A program made the position numbers and the translations under genes. Below are positions 28,701-43,700 of a stretch of DNA of 64,000 nt, in pieces. Within the stretch, counting starts at the first letter, position 1, and every line of letters begins with the position of its first letter. The notes under the pieces were generated by a model. It searched no databases. It worked only from the letters and a program-made list of their open reading frames with translations, and had not been told where the DNA came from. This DNA is from Durusdinium trenchii (taxonomy: Eukaryota > Sar > Dinophyceae > Suessiales > Symbiodiniaceae): NCBI GenBank assembly GCA_963970005.1, contig CAXAMN010021001.1, positions 878,800 to 942,799 on the forward strand, in the 5' to 3' direction.

Positions 28701-31700
28701 GGGAGACATGAAGGGAGACAAGCTTGGGAGACAAGACGGCAGCGGCAGCCAAAAGAAAAATCACGAAGGGAGACAAGCTTGGGAGACAAGGCGGCAGCGG
28801 CAGCCAAGAGTGAAATCATGAAGGGAGACAAGCTTGGAAGACAAGCCGGCAGAGGCAGCCAACAGCAAAATCATGAAGGAGACAAGCTTGGGAGACAAGG
28901 CGGCAGCGGCAGCCAGAAGCGAATTCATGAAGGGAGACAAGTNNNNNNNNNNGCGAAATCATGAAGGGAGACAAGCTTGGGAGACAAGGCGGCAGCGGCC
29001 GCCAAAAGCGAATTCATGAAGGGAGACAAGTTTGGGAGACAAGGCGGCAGCGGCAGCCAAAAGCGAAATCATGAAGGGAGACAAGCTTCACAGACAAGGC
29101 GGCAGCGGCAGCCAAGAGCGAAATCATGACGGGAGACAAGCTTGGGAAACAAGGCGGCAGCGGCAGCGGCAGCCAATTTCCGCAATCAGGAACCCATCCA
29201 TTGAGAAGTAAGAACCCCTATAGCTTCGCTATCTGGGGAAAAAAAAATAGGTCTTTCAAAACCTGTCTCTCTTGCTTCAGAAACAGCTCTACAACAAGGG
29301 AAGACGTGGCCCAAACGCCAAGGTCCCATGGCCCATGGCCGCCCAAACCGGATGGATCGCCGCTTCGGTGCACCGGACTGCGCCAAGGACCAAAGTGCCA
29401 CAGCTCACCTCGGACGAAAAGGCAAAGATCAAGCAGTTGGGAGCCCCGGTCCAACGAATGAAGTGGAGCCTCCAGAGCCTCCGGTTTCCTGCGTTCTCAC
29501 CGCCGGATGATCCGTTCGAAGCTCCATGTAGGCCAACAATAATATTTTTGGATGAAGAAACAGAAACACGAAATTAAAAGAATCACAACAAAAAAGGAAG
29601 CTTAAGAATAACATCTATAGTTCAAAAGGCTGAAGTTACGAGAGTGACCGACCAAGATATTCAATCACCATCCTTCCAACTCCGAATCTCTCTGGCGAGA
29701 ATAGGTCATATCCAAGAGCTGGTCCTGAGGTGTTGACCCATTCCCTGTGACAAGCATGTTGGAAGCTACGAAAGGAAGCTCGATCTTGGGTCATCGGTCA
29801 TCTGGAGTGAACAAGTTATCCTTTGAGGTGCCATCGGTCATCGTTCACCAACTGCTTGTTCCAAGCACCGAACATGTTCCGCAATGGCAATGCAAATCCC
29901 TCTAGAGTGAACTGCTAAAGTCGAGCGGCAAATGCAACACCCGGTCTTTGTTGCCCCACCCTTACAGTCTCACGTTCCGCCCTCCAGAAGCCTCCCGAGG
30001 CTGGAGAAGCTGATTGAGAGTCGGTCCGATGAGTTGAGCAAGATCATGCAGAAGCATCAGGCGGAGATAAGACAGTCCAGAGCGTTGGGGAATAGTTTTT
30101 TGTCATCAACAGAAGAATAATGCACCTGGTAAGTACAATGCCCAAGTTCAGGTCCTCATCAAGACAAATGACTTACCAGGATTCAAAGTGACCTTTTGAG
30201 ATGCCAGAATGAGGTCACTTAGTACCTAAAGAGGTCACTTAGAGACTCGAAAGAGGTCACTTTTGAGGTCCTGGTTTTGGCATTTGGGTCTAGCCTCGTT
30301 CTCCCCGCCTCGTACCGATTCGCTATGCCTGGAACGCGAGGGCGTTTTCTCAGCCGGATGGCACTGAAGCTAGAGAGGTAGCGCATGCGGGTCGCTCGTT
30401 GTCCTAGCTCGTTCACCGGTCTCCGGCCGAAGCGAAGGGTGAAAGTGACCGGTCAATGAACCCTTCAGGTCTGTGGAACGTGGAGGATGAATCTGATAGC
30501 CTCTCCCCCAGGAAAGTGGACAACCTTTATCCTTTTTGGGGGGGGATGTCGTTTCACATCGCGTCAACTAAATCCAACGCGTGGAAGAACGTTCAAGTTT
30601 GATGTCGCAAAGTGGAGTCAGAATTCCGGTCCTCCCTTTGGTCCAGGATACACGGTTTTTCCACGCATGTTTCAGGACCTCACGGACGAATGGGACTGTC
30701 TTTGGGGAGTGTCCTATGACCTGTAACGAGAATGGCCTGCAGTCAGGCCCCATCATCATCCTCTGGGCCCAGGGAATGGGATAGACCCAACACATGCCAT
30801 AACTCCCTACCTTGGGATGTTTTTGGGGGTCAATCCATCGGCTATGTCGGTCCCATGGATGGTTTGGGAGAGGAGCGTAGACTCTATGGACTTTCATGAC
30901 CATTCATACTCAGCACATGCTACTAGTAACAAGGGCATTACTACTAATATAGTAACAAGGGCATCGCTACTATATAGTAGCAAGAAGCTGATCCATCCCG
31001 TGGGGTCGTTTTGCATGCGGAGCCCATCTCAGACGTGGCGTCGAAAACCGCCAGATTGTTTTCCTCACAGGCGGTCGAGGAGGAGGTTAGAGATCTGCAT
31101 CACCAGCGCCTCGGTTTTTTCGATGAGATGAATGATCATTTGATATGTTGCTAGGGGTGGTTTCAGATCCAGTATATATGTTCGATTGAACCAGTGTATT
31201 TTTTAAAGTGAGTTGAAACCACCCACCACGTTGGAGTCAAAAGGAGCGAGTCCGCCTGCAAGTTCGCATGGCCATAAACCGCTCCAGGCAGTGGCCAGGG
31301 TTGGTTCGTTTCGTTACGTTGGGCCTCTTGGGAGGATATGGGAAATGCCAATTCCTTGGTGGCTGCATTGGGCTGAAGTCGCATAGGGCTCAGGTGATCC
31401 CTTTTCCTCCAGTCCACTGGGTGTTGAATGCACCAATTTGAGGGAGCTTCCAGATCCTTCCTTTGCGAACGACCGTGGACGGCATCGGACGGGCGTCCGT
31501 GGCGGGCCACGTCCCGAGTTGTCGCTTTCGGACGCTGGCGCCATGGCCGGACCGGGTCGTTACTCCTGGGATTTTTGTGTCCCGCACCACGAACTGCAAC
31601 TGCCATTCAAAGACCAGACGTCGTTGAGGTGACTGGTAGCAACAGACACTGGTATTGGTTGCTGAAGAAGGCTCTCCTTTTGGAGAGCCTCTTGGAGGTT

Positions 31701-34700
31701 GCGCCCTGCACATACGTGATCCACTCACTCATGGACAGAACACTATATACACCTGACACCTTGGGAATTCCTGACAGGCTTCTTTTTTGGCCAGGCTGGA
31801 GTCGCTGAGTCACTGTAGAGTTTGCCCGTGACACCAGATCTGGGTTTCCAATCGAATTCCAGTCGTCACGTGTGACCGGGGGTTGCGTCTGAAGGATTTG
31901 GCCGCTCCAACTTGAATCAGCAACATGATCCACTAGCAAAACCCCTCAAATGGCTGTTTTAGTGAGCTACTACCATCCAAGGGATTGTCTACTTGTACCA
32001 GGTTTTGGCCATAGCTCAGTCGCAGTCCACTCGTCTCAACCCACCAGTTTCCAAGGTCGCAACGTGTTCAGCGTCGACTCCGCCGTTTCAGCGTTTTCCC
32101 CAAACTCCGGCATCTCGCCCGCCCCGAAGCTGGCGAGGGTGCGCGGCCCCCCTTCTGAGGATCATGAATTTGGGTGGTGATGAGATGAAGCAAGCAAAGG
32201 CCAAACTGGAAGCCGCTCGGTCAGAGGTCACGAGCTCATTCGAACACTTCGGAGACAGCGGGCTGACGTCCGGCGTCCGGAGGCCCCAGGCCTTTTAGGC
32301 CGGGCTGACAACTGAAAAAAGAGGAGATGGTGGAGAATTAATGAAGAATGCCTATAGCACTTCCAATGGGTACCCAATGGAGACCTGTAAGTAGGGTAGG
32401 GTAGTCTATTGGACACCCATTAGATGATCCTGGTGTGAGTGTGTGTGTGTGTGTGTCCCCCTCCGTTTCCAGGAGTTTCCTTTTTCACTCTTTCTCTTTT
32501 ATGCAGGGGCGTGTGACACTCTTATCCTATCACACGCAACGAAGCTGTGGATAAGAGTGGGAAGGGAAACTTGGCCAGTTTCCTGTACCTGCGATTTGAA
32601 CTGTACCACTCCGCTGTCCTTTGTTTTGCATGGTGGTTTTCCACGATATTCCCCAAAACAGGTTTTTCCTTCAGCCGCTTTCCGCTGACGCTTGCTGCAG
32701 ACACGTGCAAACAATGTGCTCAACTATTCAAGTGAGCGCTGACTCCATCACCTTGCGTTTCCCTCATCCATTTTGCTGTGGATCATGATTGACTGCAAAC
32801 CCTGTGACTAAGTGTGTGTGTGTGTGTAACATGGCCTCCAAAACCATGTGGTAAGTTGATGTTGTTTACATTTCATGAACGCCGGAAAGGCTACGCATAG
32901 CTTTTTGTTTTCTCATGAATTGCACGTTGTCTCAAAGCGTTCGGTCCGAGGAGTGCACGAAGAAATGCGAAGACTTGCGCCGGCAGTGCAAGAAAGCTTT
33001 ACTGGATGCGGACAGCATGGTGCCTTGCCGGAACTTGGACCAGAGAGAGAGAGAGATAAACAAAAGTAAAGCGACCAAAAAAATAACACAATAAAAGAAA
33101 AGCACATTTTTAAAAAAACTAAGCAGATTATCCACATTCACCTGACTGAGTGGCATCATCAGCCATTTAAATTGAAATAGGAGAAACCCCAATTTCTCTC
33201 GCCCCTGTCGCAGCAGAATCGAACGAACCATCGATTCTCCGAACCAAAAGGACTGTCTTGGGGGGAAGACGCAGGGCCGCAGGGTGTCGGTCCGCGTGAT
33301 TTGAGCTACACACCGAATGGAATTCTGGAATTTCATTTCGCAAAGAGTGGGAACTTCCAGGTCATGTCCATCCTTGGGGGCGCCGAAAGACATCGATCCC
33401 TGACCACAGCGCTCTTTGGGGGCGACCAAGCTGGAGAGAGGTGTTGACGAGTGTGGAGGGTCCATTTGGTTGGATGTTGGTGCATCACTGGAAAAAAATA
33501 AAGACACACATACATGTCCCAGAATGGCCTGGATCAAACGTGCATTCATGTTATAGTTATGTTGCAACTTTTCAGCCTGTGGAACCAACTGTGACAGTTG
33601 GTAGAGGTTGTGAGGCAGAAACTTGTGCTTGAACACACTAAGGTCAAAAACTCGAAGAAGGCCAGGTCGCTCCGGTACGGACGGGCCACGTCCGCTGGAA
33701 AACCCCTCTCCTCGTCTCCGCTCGTTCGCCTCATGCAGTGGAACCCTTGTTGGGTGCCGGGAGCAGATGGCTTCAGCCGACATGCAGTTTTTTGGGACCG
33801 AAAGAACGCCTGAACCGAAAGTTTGCATCCAGGGAGTGTTAAAAACTGAATGCATTTGGCTTCAAGTGAAGATCCATCCAATGGGATATCTCACACCCCA
33901 GACGTGCCAAACTAAGCACCACTGTCAAAAGCAGTTTTTTTGTCTGTTGGACAAACATTGATGCAAACCGCTGGATGGTCATCCAGCAGCCGAGATAGGC
34001 TTTTACTTGAATCAGATATACCTGTTGGATTGTTGGTACTTGTACTTGAAAGTCAGGAGTCAGGAGTTATACTTAATAAGTTATAATACTGGACTCCTTT
34101 TCGATCCTGTTTGCTTATGTTCTGCTGGTTTCTTTGTGTGCTTTATTTCAGGAGTTATACTCCTCCTTGACTCGGTTATATATATTCTGTTGGCTTTTGT
34201 GTGTGTCTTGGGGGCTTCTAGATATGCTACAACCCACCCCGGGTGCTTCATGGACGCCTCTCCACCGAGCGACACGTCACCGGTTCTGCTCGGCCGGGCC
34301 GGGCCGCCGGGCCGTGCTGCACAGGCCGAAGCCAATGCCAAGACGGCCAAGGAAGAGCACAAGGCGGAGAAGGGGAGGTCATGTTGTGTTGCACGTCAGA
34401 GTGTCCAGGTGTTTGGTTGGGAAATGGACACGGGTGGGGGAACAACAGCGAATGTGAACGCATAGGCAAATGACATAAAATGACTCCAAACCACCAAGCT
34501 GACAGGACAGGAACACTTTTTTGGACATCTCAGTGGTTAGGCATTAGGAATTCGCAAGTTTGAGACACCCAGAATCATCCAGCTGCATTTGCTTTGACAG
34601 CGACCGTTCCATCCCGACCGGTCGTACGGTCGACCCGAGCTCCGGTGATTTGCGGTCTGATCGGCGGCGATGTGCGTCGTTTGTGTGCGCCTCAAGTCTT

Positions 34701-37700
34701 AGACTGCTACCCTACACACCACCTGCACAATAGACCTGCAGGATCTCCACCTGTTTGAGGGGGCCCCCCTTACACGAAAAAAACAACATGACAACCCATC
34801 GGCTCCAGTCGGTGTATCAACTCCTGGATTGCGCTGCTTGTGCCCCAGATCTGTGCTCAGGTGGCGGAAAAGACCTTGAAGTGACTGGGACCATGCAGAG
34901 GAAGGCAGTCAAATTCTGCGGTGTCAAGGTGCTTTTGTCCAGTTGGATAGGTTGCATCTAGGCAGTCTAGGCTTGGATTCATCATCGAATGGTTTCAGCT
35001 GGCCCGGAATGTTGGAATGAATGATACACCCCCAAACTCACCTTACGAATTAGAGGTGAGTCAACAATCCGTTCCTTATTTGGAAGGTTGATTTCGATTT
35101 CCATCAGGGCTATCGAAAGAAACAATTTGCGTCAACTGATCCACATACCCTGTGAGAGGGTGATGTGTAAACAACACTTTGATGTACAGTACGCGAGTTG
35201 TGAGGGTAAAACATGTCATACCTTCGAAACTCGAAGGCAGAACCATACTTGTTTTGGATCCCTAGGTCCACCATCTTCCACCCATTCAATCGGCTGGGAC
35301 TATCTACCTTTTAAACCCAACAGATATGAATTGATCATGTTTGATGGCTCCATTTGACCCGAAGACATTGTGTTCCCGTGGAAAACACCTTGTGTGTCTG
35401 TGTCACCTTGTTTGTGTTTTCCAAAACACACAGTTTTTGAAACCGCATGAAGACTTGTGTAAAACTCAAAAAGACCATAAAAAGCCCGCAGAGACCCGTA
35501 GACAATCATATTGTCTTCAGGCAGTCAACAAAAAAACTGCAAGAACTCGTGTATTTTCAGGGTCAGGGTATGACGTTTTTGCTGGTTCTGCTGGGTTCTC
35601 TTGGTATTGTCCACCTTTGTAGCTGAGAGTCAGATCATGGCGCACAGGGGCTGGGTCCAAGTTTGATGCACAACAGTTGATTGAGGAAGCTGAAGGAGGA
35701 ACACTCGAAGCTGGATGACAAGGCGGAGGTGGTGTTGAACGAGTACAACAAGCTGTAGCTGGGCGAGCGATAGGCTAATAGGGCGACAGGGGGGGAAACA
35801 AAACAGGCAGCAGGCGGCGACAGGGTGAAGCAACCAGCGTCAGCGGGTGCGAAGGGAGCAAAGGAAGAACAGGAGCTGCTTAATTACATCATACCCTAGG
35901 GGTCCACAGACCTTCTCAGATGATAATTGGACCGACCGTCACTTTGCCTACACAAAAAATGCGTCTCCAATCACCCTGTCAGAGGGTAGGTGGATCCATG
36001 TTGATAGCCAAGTTAAATGGAGTTTGCTAAAGGGGAAAGGCTTGCAGTTCCAGGTAATTAAGTTGAAGTAACAGACCCTCCCAGCACGGAATCACACCAG
36101 TCCCCGTTGCCCCTGTCCAGAATTTGGGCCTTTCCAGTGTGATGTTTGACTCATCTCCCATATGAAATATGGACGAATCCAGAGACAACTCGACAAAGAA
36201 ACTGGAGATATCATGAGATGTTCCATTTCCCAAGCAAAGAAAACACGCCAGAGAGTGTTGAGTCGTGAGGGGGAGACCCATGGGAGACCTTCCAGGCAAC
36301 GACACGATCCCCCTAGAAGAAGGAAAATAGACCAGTCTACCCAGCCAAGGCCAGGGGGTCTACCCAGCCAGGGCCAGGGGGTCTCCCTATTGCAATCATA
36401 TGCATCCATGTATAAGCCTGACGATGTCTGAAATACCTATAGATACCAGTTACTATCTAATGGTGATTTGGGAAGGATCTCTTTCTGGACTCTCCCTGGA
36501 TCCGGTCCTGTTGACCTTTGTGTTTGGATTTCTGAAAGAAGTCCTGCACCACCTGGAGCCACAAAGCTTTAAATGTCAATGCTGCGGCTTTCTACCAGGG
36601 CTTTGGCCTGCTTTTGGGGTGTCTTTTTTGCTCCTTAGAGGTGATTTGGGGTTTTGGTGAACCACCCCAAACAGGCGGTCCTGGTACGGTTTCCTTTATC
36701 TCACGTGGTGTTGGGTGCATTTGGCACTCCATGTGCACCAGATTCTTTCCTTTCTCAGGAAGGATACCCTCACCGAGAAGGATGTGGTGCTCACCCAGCT
36801 GCGGGAGAAGCGGGATGAGGTCCGGAGGATGGGAGAGCGGATCAGTTGAAGGAGCTGCACTACAACCCAGTGGATTCCAGTTATACCACTATCCTATATA
36901 TGGCACCCATATGGCACCCTTTGGGTCAGGGGATCCAAGTTACAGACTACAATCCACTGCACTGTAAAATAAGGAGCCAGGGTTTCTAGGTCTATGGATG
37001 GTGTGGCCTTTGGAACCACTGGTTAGCAGCTATGGTTGGTGACTATCCACTGAGTATAGTGACCCTCGTTCGCACCACCCCGTTCGGGTGGTGACCATGT
37101 CCAGTGTCCCATCATGTCCCATAACTGCCGAACTGAGTGGATCCGGAGACCCAGCGGACCGTGACGCGCAAGCTGCATAGCGGCATAGCTGGTGCTCATC
37201 ACGATCTTCCGTGACCGGTCCCGATCGATCCCCCCGGTGCGAACCGGAAGAAACGGCCGAAGCGGCCTGCTTCCGTTCGGTCGGCCTCTTTGGGCTGTTG
37301 GTGGGTTGATTGAAAGAGGGCCTATACATTCATGGCCTCGCCCGGAGTCCTTGACCGGCCCTTCCTCGCGCGTTTCGAGGTCATCAAGAAGGCCAGTGCA
37401 CTGAAAAGCCAAGAGGTGGACCTGGTCAACGAGATGGAGGCCGTCGAAGAACGAACGTAGCGAAAAAAAAAAAAAGGCTCCAGTGATGATCACGTTCTTG
37501 AGTAGTTTTGTCACCCGGCACGTGCGAACCGTTTTGTGCGCCCCTGCATAGACGTGCTTGTCCCTTTTTTATGAGTTTGGGATTGGGGAATGAGATCCAT
37601 TTGGATCAGGTTCAATGCGAAATCATACGGCAGTTGTAGGTAAACTCTCGCTGTCTGTCGACGTTTCACTAAGTCCCGCTGCAGACCACCCCCTCCCATC

Positions 37701-40700
37701 ACGTCGTCTTCCAGGTGAAGACTCGTACCCTGCGAGAGCTCCATGGCCGGATCGCGGGGTGGACCAACAAATTGCAGGAGCGATCATGAGGATCTGAGTT
37801 GACTAGGGGAAAGTCCACAGGGAAAGCCAAAGAGTACCCTCCCCCCAACCATCATGGAAGTGGACCACCGATTCCTCGAGTGCCGCTTTGCTTTCGATTG
37901 CTTTGCCAGTGTGATGCAAGCAATGAGGAGATGGGCTACGTATGGCTAAGTGGAAAACCCACAGTCTCATTAGAGTATAGTTGGTCCAAGTTCAATTGGC
38001 TAGTCGCATGGCCATGCTTTGAAGCTAACAGTAACTTCAGTATTAAGTCAGGTCCCCAAATATCAAAAGACATGATGTCCAATACTTAGAAGCTCGGGAT
38101 CACTGCAAAGCTTCTCGTATTATATATATGTTATACCATGTTAGATATACCACTGTTTTTATAGGAAACAACCATATATTTGGATGGTTTGTGATCCAAA
38201 ATAGAGGTCACTCAGGTAAATCATCCAACTGTTGATCGTCTCTCGAACATCACCATGACCTCTTTACCCCACCAATTTGGACAGCCTCCGACCTCGCAGG
38301 AGGCCCGAAAGGACTACGCGCAATTGCCCTTGGACTTCTTGAAAGAGCTGCGCGAAGCCGACTCCGAACGTGTCTCCAAGATGGAGGAGATCGAACTTCG
38401 GATCCCGATGGGTTCGGCCAACCTGGGCTCCTTCCTATTGGCCCAATGTCTTCTGTATATAGGGGTTGTTGGTGCAAATGCCCGGATCTCCACGTTCAGT
38501 TCAGGCTTCCTACGATCCATCGGATCTGTTCTCTAAATCCGGAGGAGATGGCCCGGAAGGCCATTTCTGCGGAGCTCACGGAGAAGGAGCTCAATAAGGC
38601 GGAGCTGAGTTGCTTCAGGGAGGTCTATATTCTGTATATATCTTGGGTTTACCTGTAACAGTCATTAATCAAGGCCTGTTTGAACAAGGCCTTTACTATG
38701 TTTGAACAAGGCCTGCAACCTAACCATCATCATGCACCATTAATTACTGTACTGGTAGTAGGATAGACCCAATGTATATCCATGTTAAACATAGAACAAA
38801 GTCGAACAATGACACTTGTGGGTCCGCAATTCCTAGAAGTTAAAGGTAGATGACCCGCCTCAGGCCTAACGGAATATTCCCCTCTGTAAGCCCCATGGCG
38901 ACCCCAGTGAATTGGACATTTTTCAGGGGGGGTCAAGGCGGCCTTGCTGTGGGTATGCGCGGTATGGGGACCCTGTACCCCAAATGTCTGCGGGAAACCA
39001 CCGGTCAAAAGCGTCCATCATGGTCCTTCGCCTGTGCTTGATACCCTTCTAGTTTGAAGGAAAACATGGAGTCTAGTTTCAGAGAGAGCGGATCTTCTCA
39101 GGCTATCTGAATTGATTTTTTACATGTGTGATTTGTGTTTCTCTTTAGTGTGCTCCAGCAAAACATGTGCCAACCACAAAACTTATTGGCCACAGCCAAT
39201 ACAGAGTCATATCGTTTGTACATGGCCTCATCTTGATGATTCTCATACAATCTGTGCCTGGTGTAATTGCCATTACTATCCATTACCTACTATCTGTGAA
39301 ACAGTGTACCTGTGCAAGACACTCTGATCTGTGTACAAGAATGACCCCCAGAGAAACATACAACACCAGTTCAATTGCAGACAGACACTGGGATGAGGAT
39401 ACTGATGCTTCCAGCCCATTCCAATCTAGTAATTTTCATCGGGAGTCTGATGCTTCCTATCCTGGCCCACTCACTGAACAGAGTACATACCACTTGGAGG
39501 TTCTTTGTGTTTAACACTGCTCAAGTGGTCCTCAGCAGGTCCTCCATCGATGTCCTCCATCAATCTATCCACCCGTATGTGTTCGCATGGTCAGTCCATC
39601 AGACACCGACGTGCCGTGGAAGCCCTGCGAGGTCTCAGTGGAAGAGGTAGATGCCCGGATGACCAGCTTGGAGGGAGACATCAAGAACTTAAAGCCCAAC
39701 CTCGGTGCTATTGAGGCGCGGAGGGTTTGGGAATCACGAAGTGACGGAGTGAAAATCTAGACAGCTGGTCGGCAGCGACCAAGTGGATTTGCCCAAGCTG
39801 GCAGTCAGCTTATTGCCCCATGAACTGTTGCTTGCAATCACATGTTCAAACACCAAGCAGGTGCTTCGTTGGTCCCAGCAGGCAATCTTGGCATGTTGAA
39901 GCAAGCATTGTATGCTGATCAATATCTTTTTATTGCATGCTATTGCATGCATGTATACGGAGTGGTTTCAGCTCTTGTCAGAATTGGCACAAGCACCGTC
40001 CGCAGGAGTTCCGCCGCGCCGATGGGGAGCATCGTACGCGTCTGGCGGAGTATGAACAAGTGCACAATGACCGCGAGGACTGGAATGGTAAACACAGAAA
40101 ACAATCGGTCACCACATGTTTGTCTTACATTGCTCATTTTTTTTGTTTCGGTCAGTGACATGCAATTAAGCTGTTCATGATGTTTAGCATGCATCATATG
40201 CATCGCATGGAGACGATAAGTGCGTTATGGCATTCATATTGCTTCTAGAAGATCCACGTGACAAACATGATGGTCTCATGCTGGCGCAGACGATGAACAG
40301 CTAGATCATGGATGGGACCCGGACACACGGAACTTCGGCGTGGGCTCTGTCTAGACACCCGAGGCCCAGACACCCAGGCACGGGTGTCATAGACACCCAG
40401 GCACGGGGGGACTCTGGAATTCATTCACCACACTCCCTGAAATTATCATCATTTCGTTTTGAGTGCACCAGTAGGGGCCATGGTCTTCAACAGTCATCCA
40501 CCTTCTACCGTGAAACATCTCAGGGAGTTGGCTGTGTATTAGATAAAGAGACCTCCCGGTTCTTTGTCTCTTTCCAGAAGGAAATGAGCAGTCTAGCCAG
40601 CAGTCTCTCTGGACATGTGTATGGATGGCCCAGCGGGGTTCATGGTCCGGTCAAGACGATCTGTTTCATGGAGAGACCACGGAGCACCACTACGGATTTG

Positions 40701-43700
40701 TTTTTGTTCCATGTGTTTTGGCCCAACCTGCCAGGAGGCTCGTAGGAAGCTGGAACAACTTCGGCAGCAGAGAATGAAAGAGTTCCTTGTCTTGGCAGAA
40801 GAAGGACGTTGTGCGAAGCACTCCAAGCTCGACCCGCCTGGAAAGTGGATGTGGTTGACCTGATGTTGTAGAAGTTATATAACTCCTTTGTAAACTCATG
40901 ACATGTTTGGGATTTTGCACCATGAAATGAACATATTTGTTTTGCTGGAATCCTACCTTGGGCTTCAGATGGTGGGGAATTTGCATGGGTGGCATGAGAC
41001 AACGTGAGTGAGGGAATATGACTGCAGGGGGTCATGCTTGTTGACCGATGTGGAAACCTATTTAGATATGGACATTGGGAGCCTGGTTGGTAGCGTGGTG
41101 CCAGTGTCTTTCCTGTCAAAAACAATAATCCACTTGTGCCTGTACTATATCATATTTATCCATTTAAGAACCATAAGAAGATGCTAGACATTGAGAAGAT
41201 ATATGAAGGATATGATATGATTAAGAACCAGAAGGATTGCTATACATGAAGGACATGGTTGCTTTCCATTCAGAAGCATCAGACATGGAAGGCTTCATAC
41301 TGGCAATGGATTGATCACCGGTGACATCAAAGCATCAGGTTCATGGAAGGCTTCAGCGTCATCTCCATGAAGCTCAAGGACCCAACAGCGCCGGTCCGGG
41401 CGTGGGCGTCATCTCCACGGTGCCTGGGCACGTGGCCAGCGAACAGCGTGAAGCTGCACCCATTTGCTAGTCATGCTGTGCTATTCCATCAAAGACCAGC
41501 AGGATCTACCGTCAACTGCTTCAGACACGACCTGCCGTATGACCGACTGGATAGCAAATATGTCATTCAGTGGTGAGTGAGCCAAGCCATAGTCAGGTGC
41601 TCTTTGGCATTGAACATCCTTTAGTCATTTTAGTAATAAGTAACCTTAGCTTTACTTGATTATTTTCACCAGCTACACTCCCTGAAAAAGGCATGGAATT
41701 GGACCATGCCCAAAAATGAATGGCATTTTGTTCCGCTGCACATGTGTAGTGCTCCACCATGAGAAATCAGGGAGCGTAACATCTACAGCATGGAGACACA
41801 CGAAAACGCCACTCTTCTGGTGAAGCCTTTGCTGTTGGCCTTCGAGCGAAGCCACCGACGCGACCTCGCGACATCCCAACGGAGGCTGAAGAACCCGAAC
41901 GTTCGACTATCCCAGCATAGGTACCCCAGGTGACGGGTCCGAACGTTCAGGTCATTGAACCTCTCTTGGTCGACCAAGTGAATCTGGAATGTGGGCACTT
42001 CTTCAGCTCCTCATCCTTCGACGTCCGAAAACGACGCCGAAGTGACGAAAACGACCGTCGATCCGCACAAAATGGGAAGTGGACACATGGATCTAGGCAA
42101 TATAAAACGACGTCACCGACGTCACCTGAAATTAACGAGCAAGCTGAAATTAAGGTATATGGTCATACTAACATCACACACACACGCAAAACACACACAC
42201 ACTTCATCGACTTCACAGTCCTGGCAGAGATTTTGGAGGCGCGGGCGGGCGTGGGCACTGGATCTAGGACTGGATTTGCATGGGGAAGAGGATGTCAGTC
42301 AGTTGGAGTTTTGCTTGAGTTTTCGGGCTCGAGTTTGCAAAAAAATAAGAAGTCATGCCTCACCTGCTCACTCTCCACACCACTAAAAAACACTGCCCAA
42401 TTTCGAGGTCGGGAAGTTTTGAAGTTCTTTAAGTTGTGCCCCCCATGAAGCGGCCCTCCAGCCATGATGAGTGCCCAACAACACCTACGGACCGCGTTCG
42501 GCCAAGCGTGTTCCCTAGCCCCAAAGCCTCTCAGAGACGGGCCATTCAGCCAGATCTTGTGGACCGAAAAGATCCTTGGAACTTGAAGTAGTGATGGTTT
42601 GGTTGTTTTCCCTTTCACACCCAACCTGACTGGTTCTTTCCTGGCCAAATCGTTTTTGGGCCTAGTTCGCCGAACTAGGATTTGAGGCCTGGCGGCCTTG
42701 AAAGNNNNNNNNNNAGGATTTGAGGCCTGGCGGCCTTGAAAGTGGATTGTTGGGGCTTTATCAGGTTGTAGCTCGGCAAACTACGCTGGGAAAAATTGGT
42801 TTTGGCTAGCTTTCCTTTGCGTGTTGTCAAATTTGCATGTACTAGCCAAGCTGCGGAAAACACCCAGTCAGAGGAAATGGTGGTCTTGCACTTTGTGTCG
42901 CGGACCTCAAGCAATAGTTTTCCCTCCCTGGCAAAAATCCATTGTGCTTGCTGAGCTGGCTCTTGATCTTTGTACGAACGACCAAACTTATTGCTGGTGA
43001 ACAAACTACACGAACAAAAATTGTGTGAACCACAAAAGACCCACTGCAATCGCTCCAGTTCCACTAGCCAGAGCCTTCTCGCGCGCAGGTGGACACGTGG
43101 CTTCAGCTTTGGTCGCCCCTGGCTGGCCAGCGTGTTGGCTGGCTGGGGGCGTTAGGGCACAACGACGTCACCATAATTTCGTAATTTCGACGACGTCACT
43201 AAATTCAGTTTTTGAATTTAACGAAATTAACCGACGACCCAGGAATTATTTTATATTGCCCAGATGGATGTCATGGATGTCTCATCCACCGGAATTCCGG
43301 TGGTTAGAGTTCGTTCTCTTCCTTCGCTCAAAGACCTTCGCTGCGTTCGTGAGGAGATGTACCAGATGATCACCCTGGGAGGAGATGCTGAACTGGAGCT
43401 GGTGGGACCTTGGAAGAGCTTGGAACCGGTGGAAAAAAAGCAAGGATGCAAAAGGGTTGCACTCCCTGCAATCATCATGGTTACGTCGAGTGGAGTGAAC
43501 ACCACCTCTTTGGTATGCGGAATGTTTATGGTAATCCTTTTTGGGGACATGTTTCACTTCCATTAGTATTTCATTAATTTGTCAGGGAGTATAAAATCCC
43601 CTTACTCAGAGACATTGGCTCAGCCTTCCCAGGTGGCGCTTTATATAGGGCCCAAAACAGTCTTGGGGAAGACTAAGCCGTTTGAGTTCCGAGGAAGGAA

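Noticed and set aside
28430-29178. Tandem array considered as a CRISPR array
   Set aside because: Units are contiguous with no unique spacers; it is a minisatellite in a eukaryotic intron.
32932-33855. 307-codon antisense open frame
   Set aside because: It overlaps a supported SMC4 exon, has no domain resemblance and irregular low-complexity composition; treated as a shadow.
34852-34872. Possible SMC4 exon VAEKTLK after an AG|G acceptor
   Set aside because: The flanking exons 34,325 and 35,686 already join in frame, and no acceptable donor follows.
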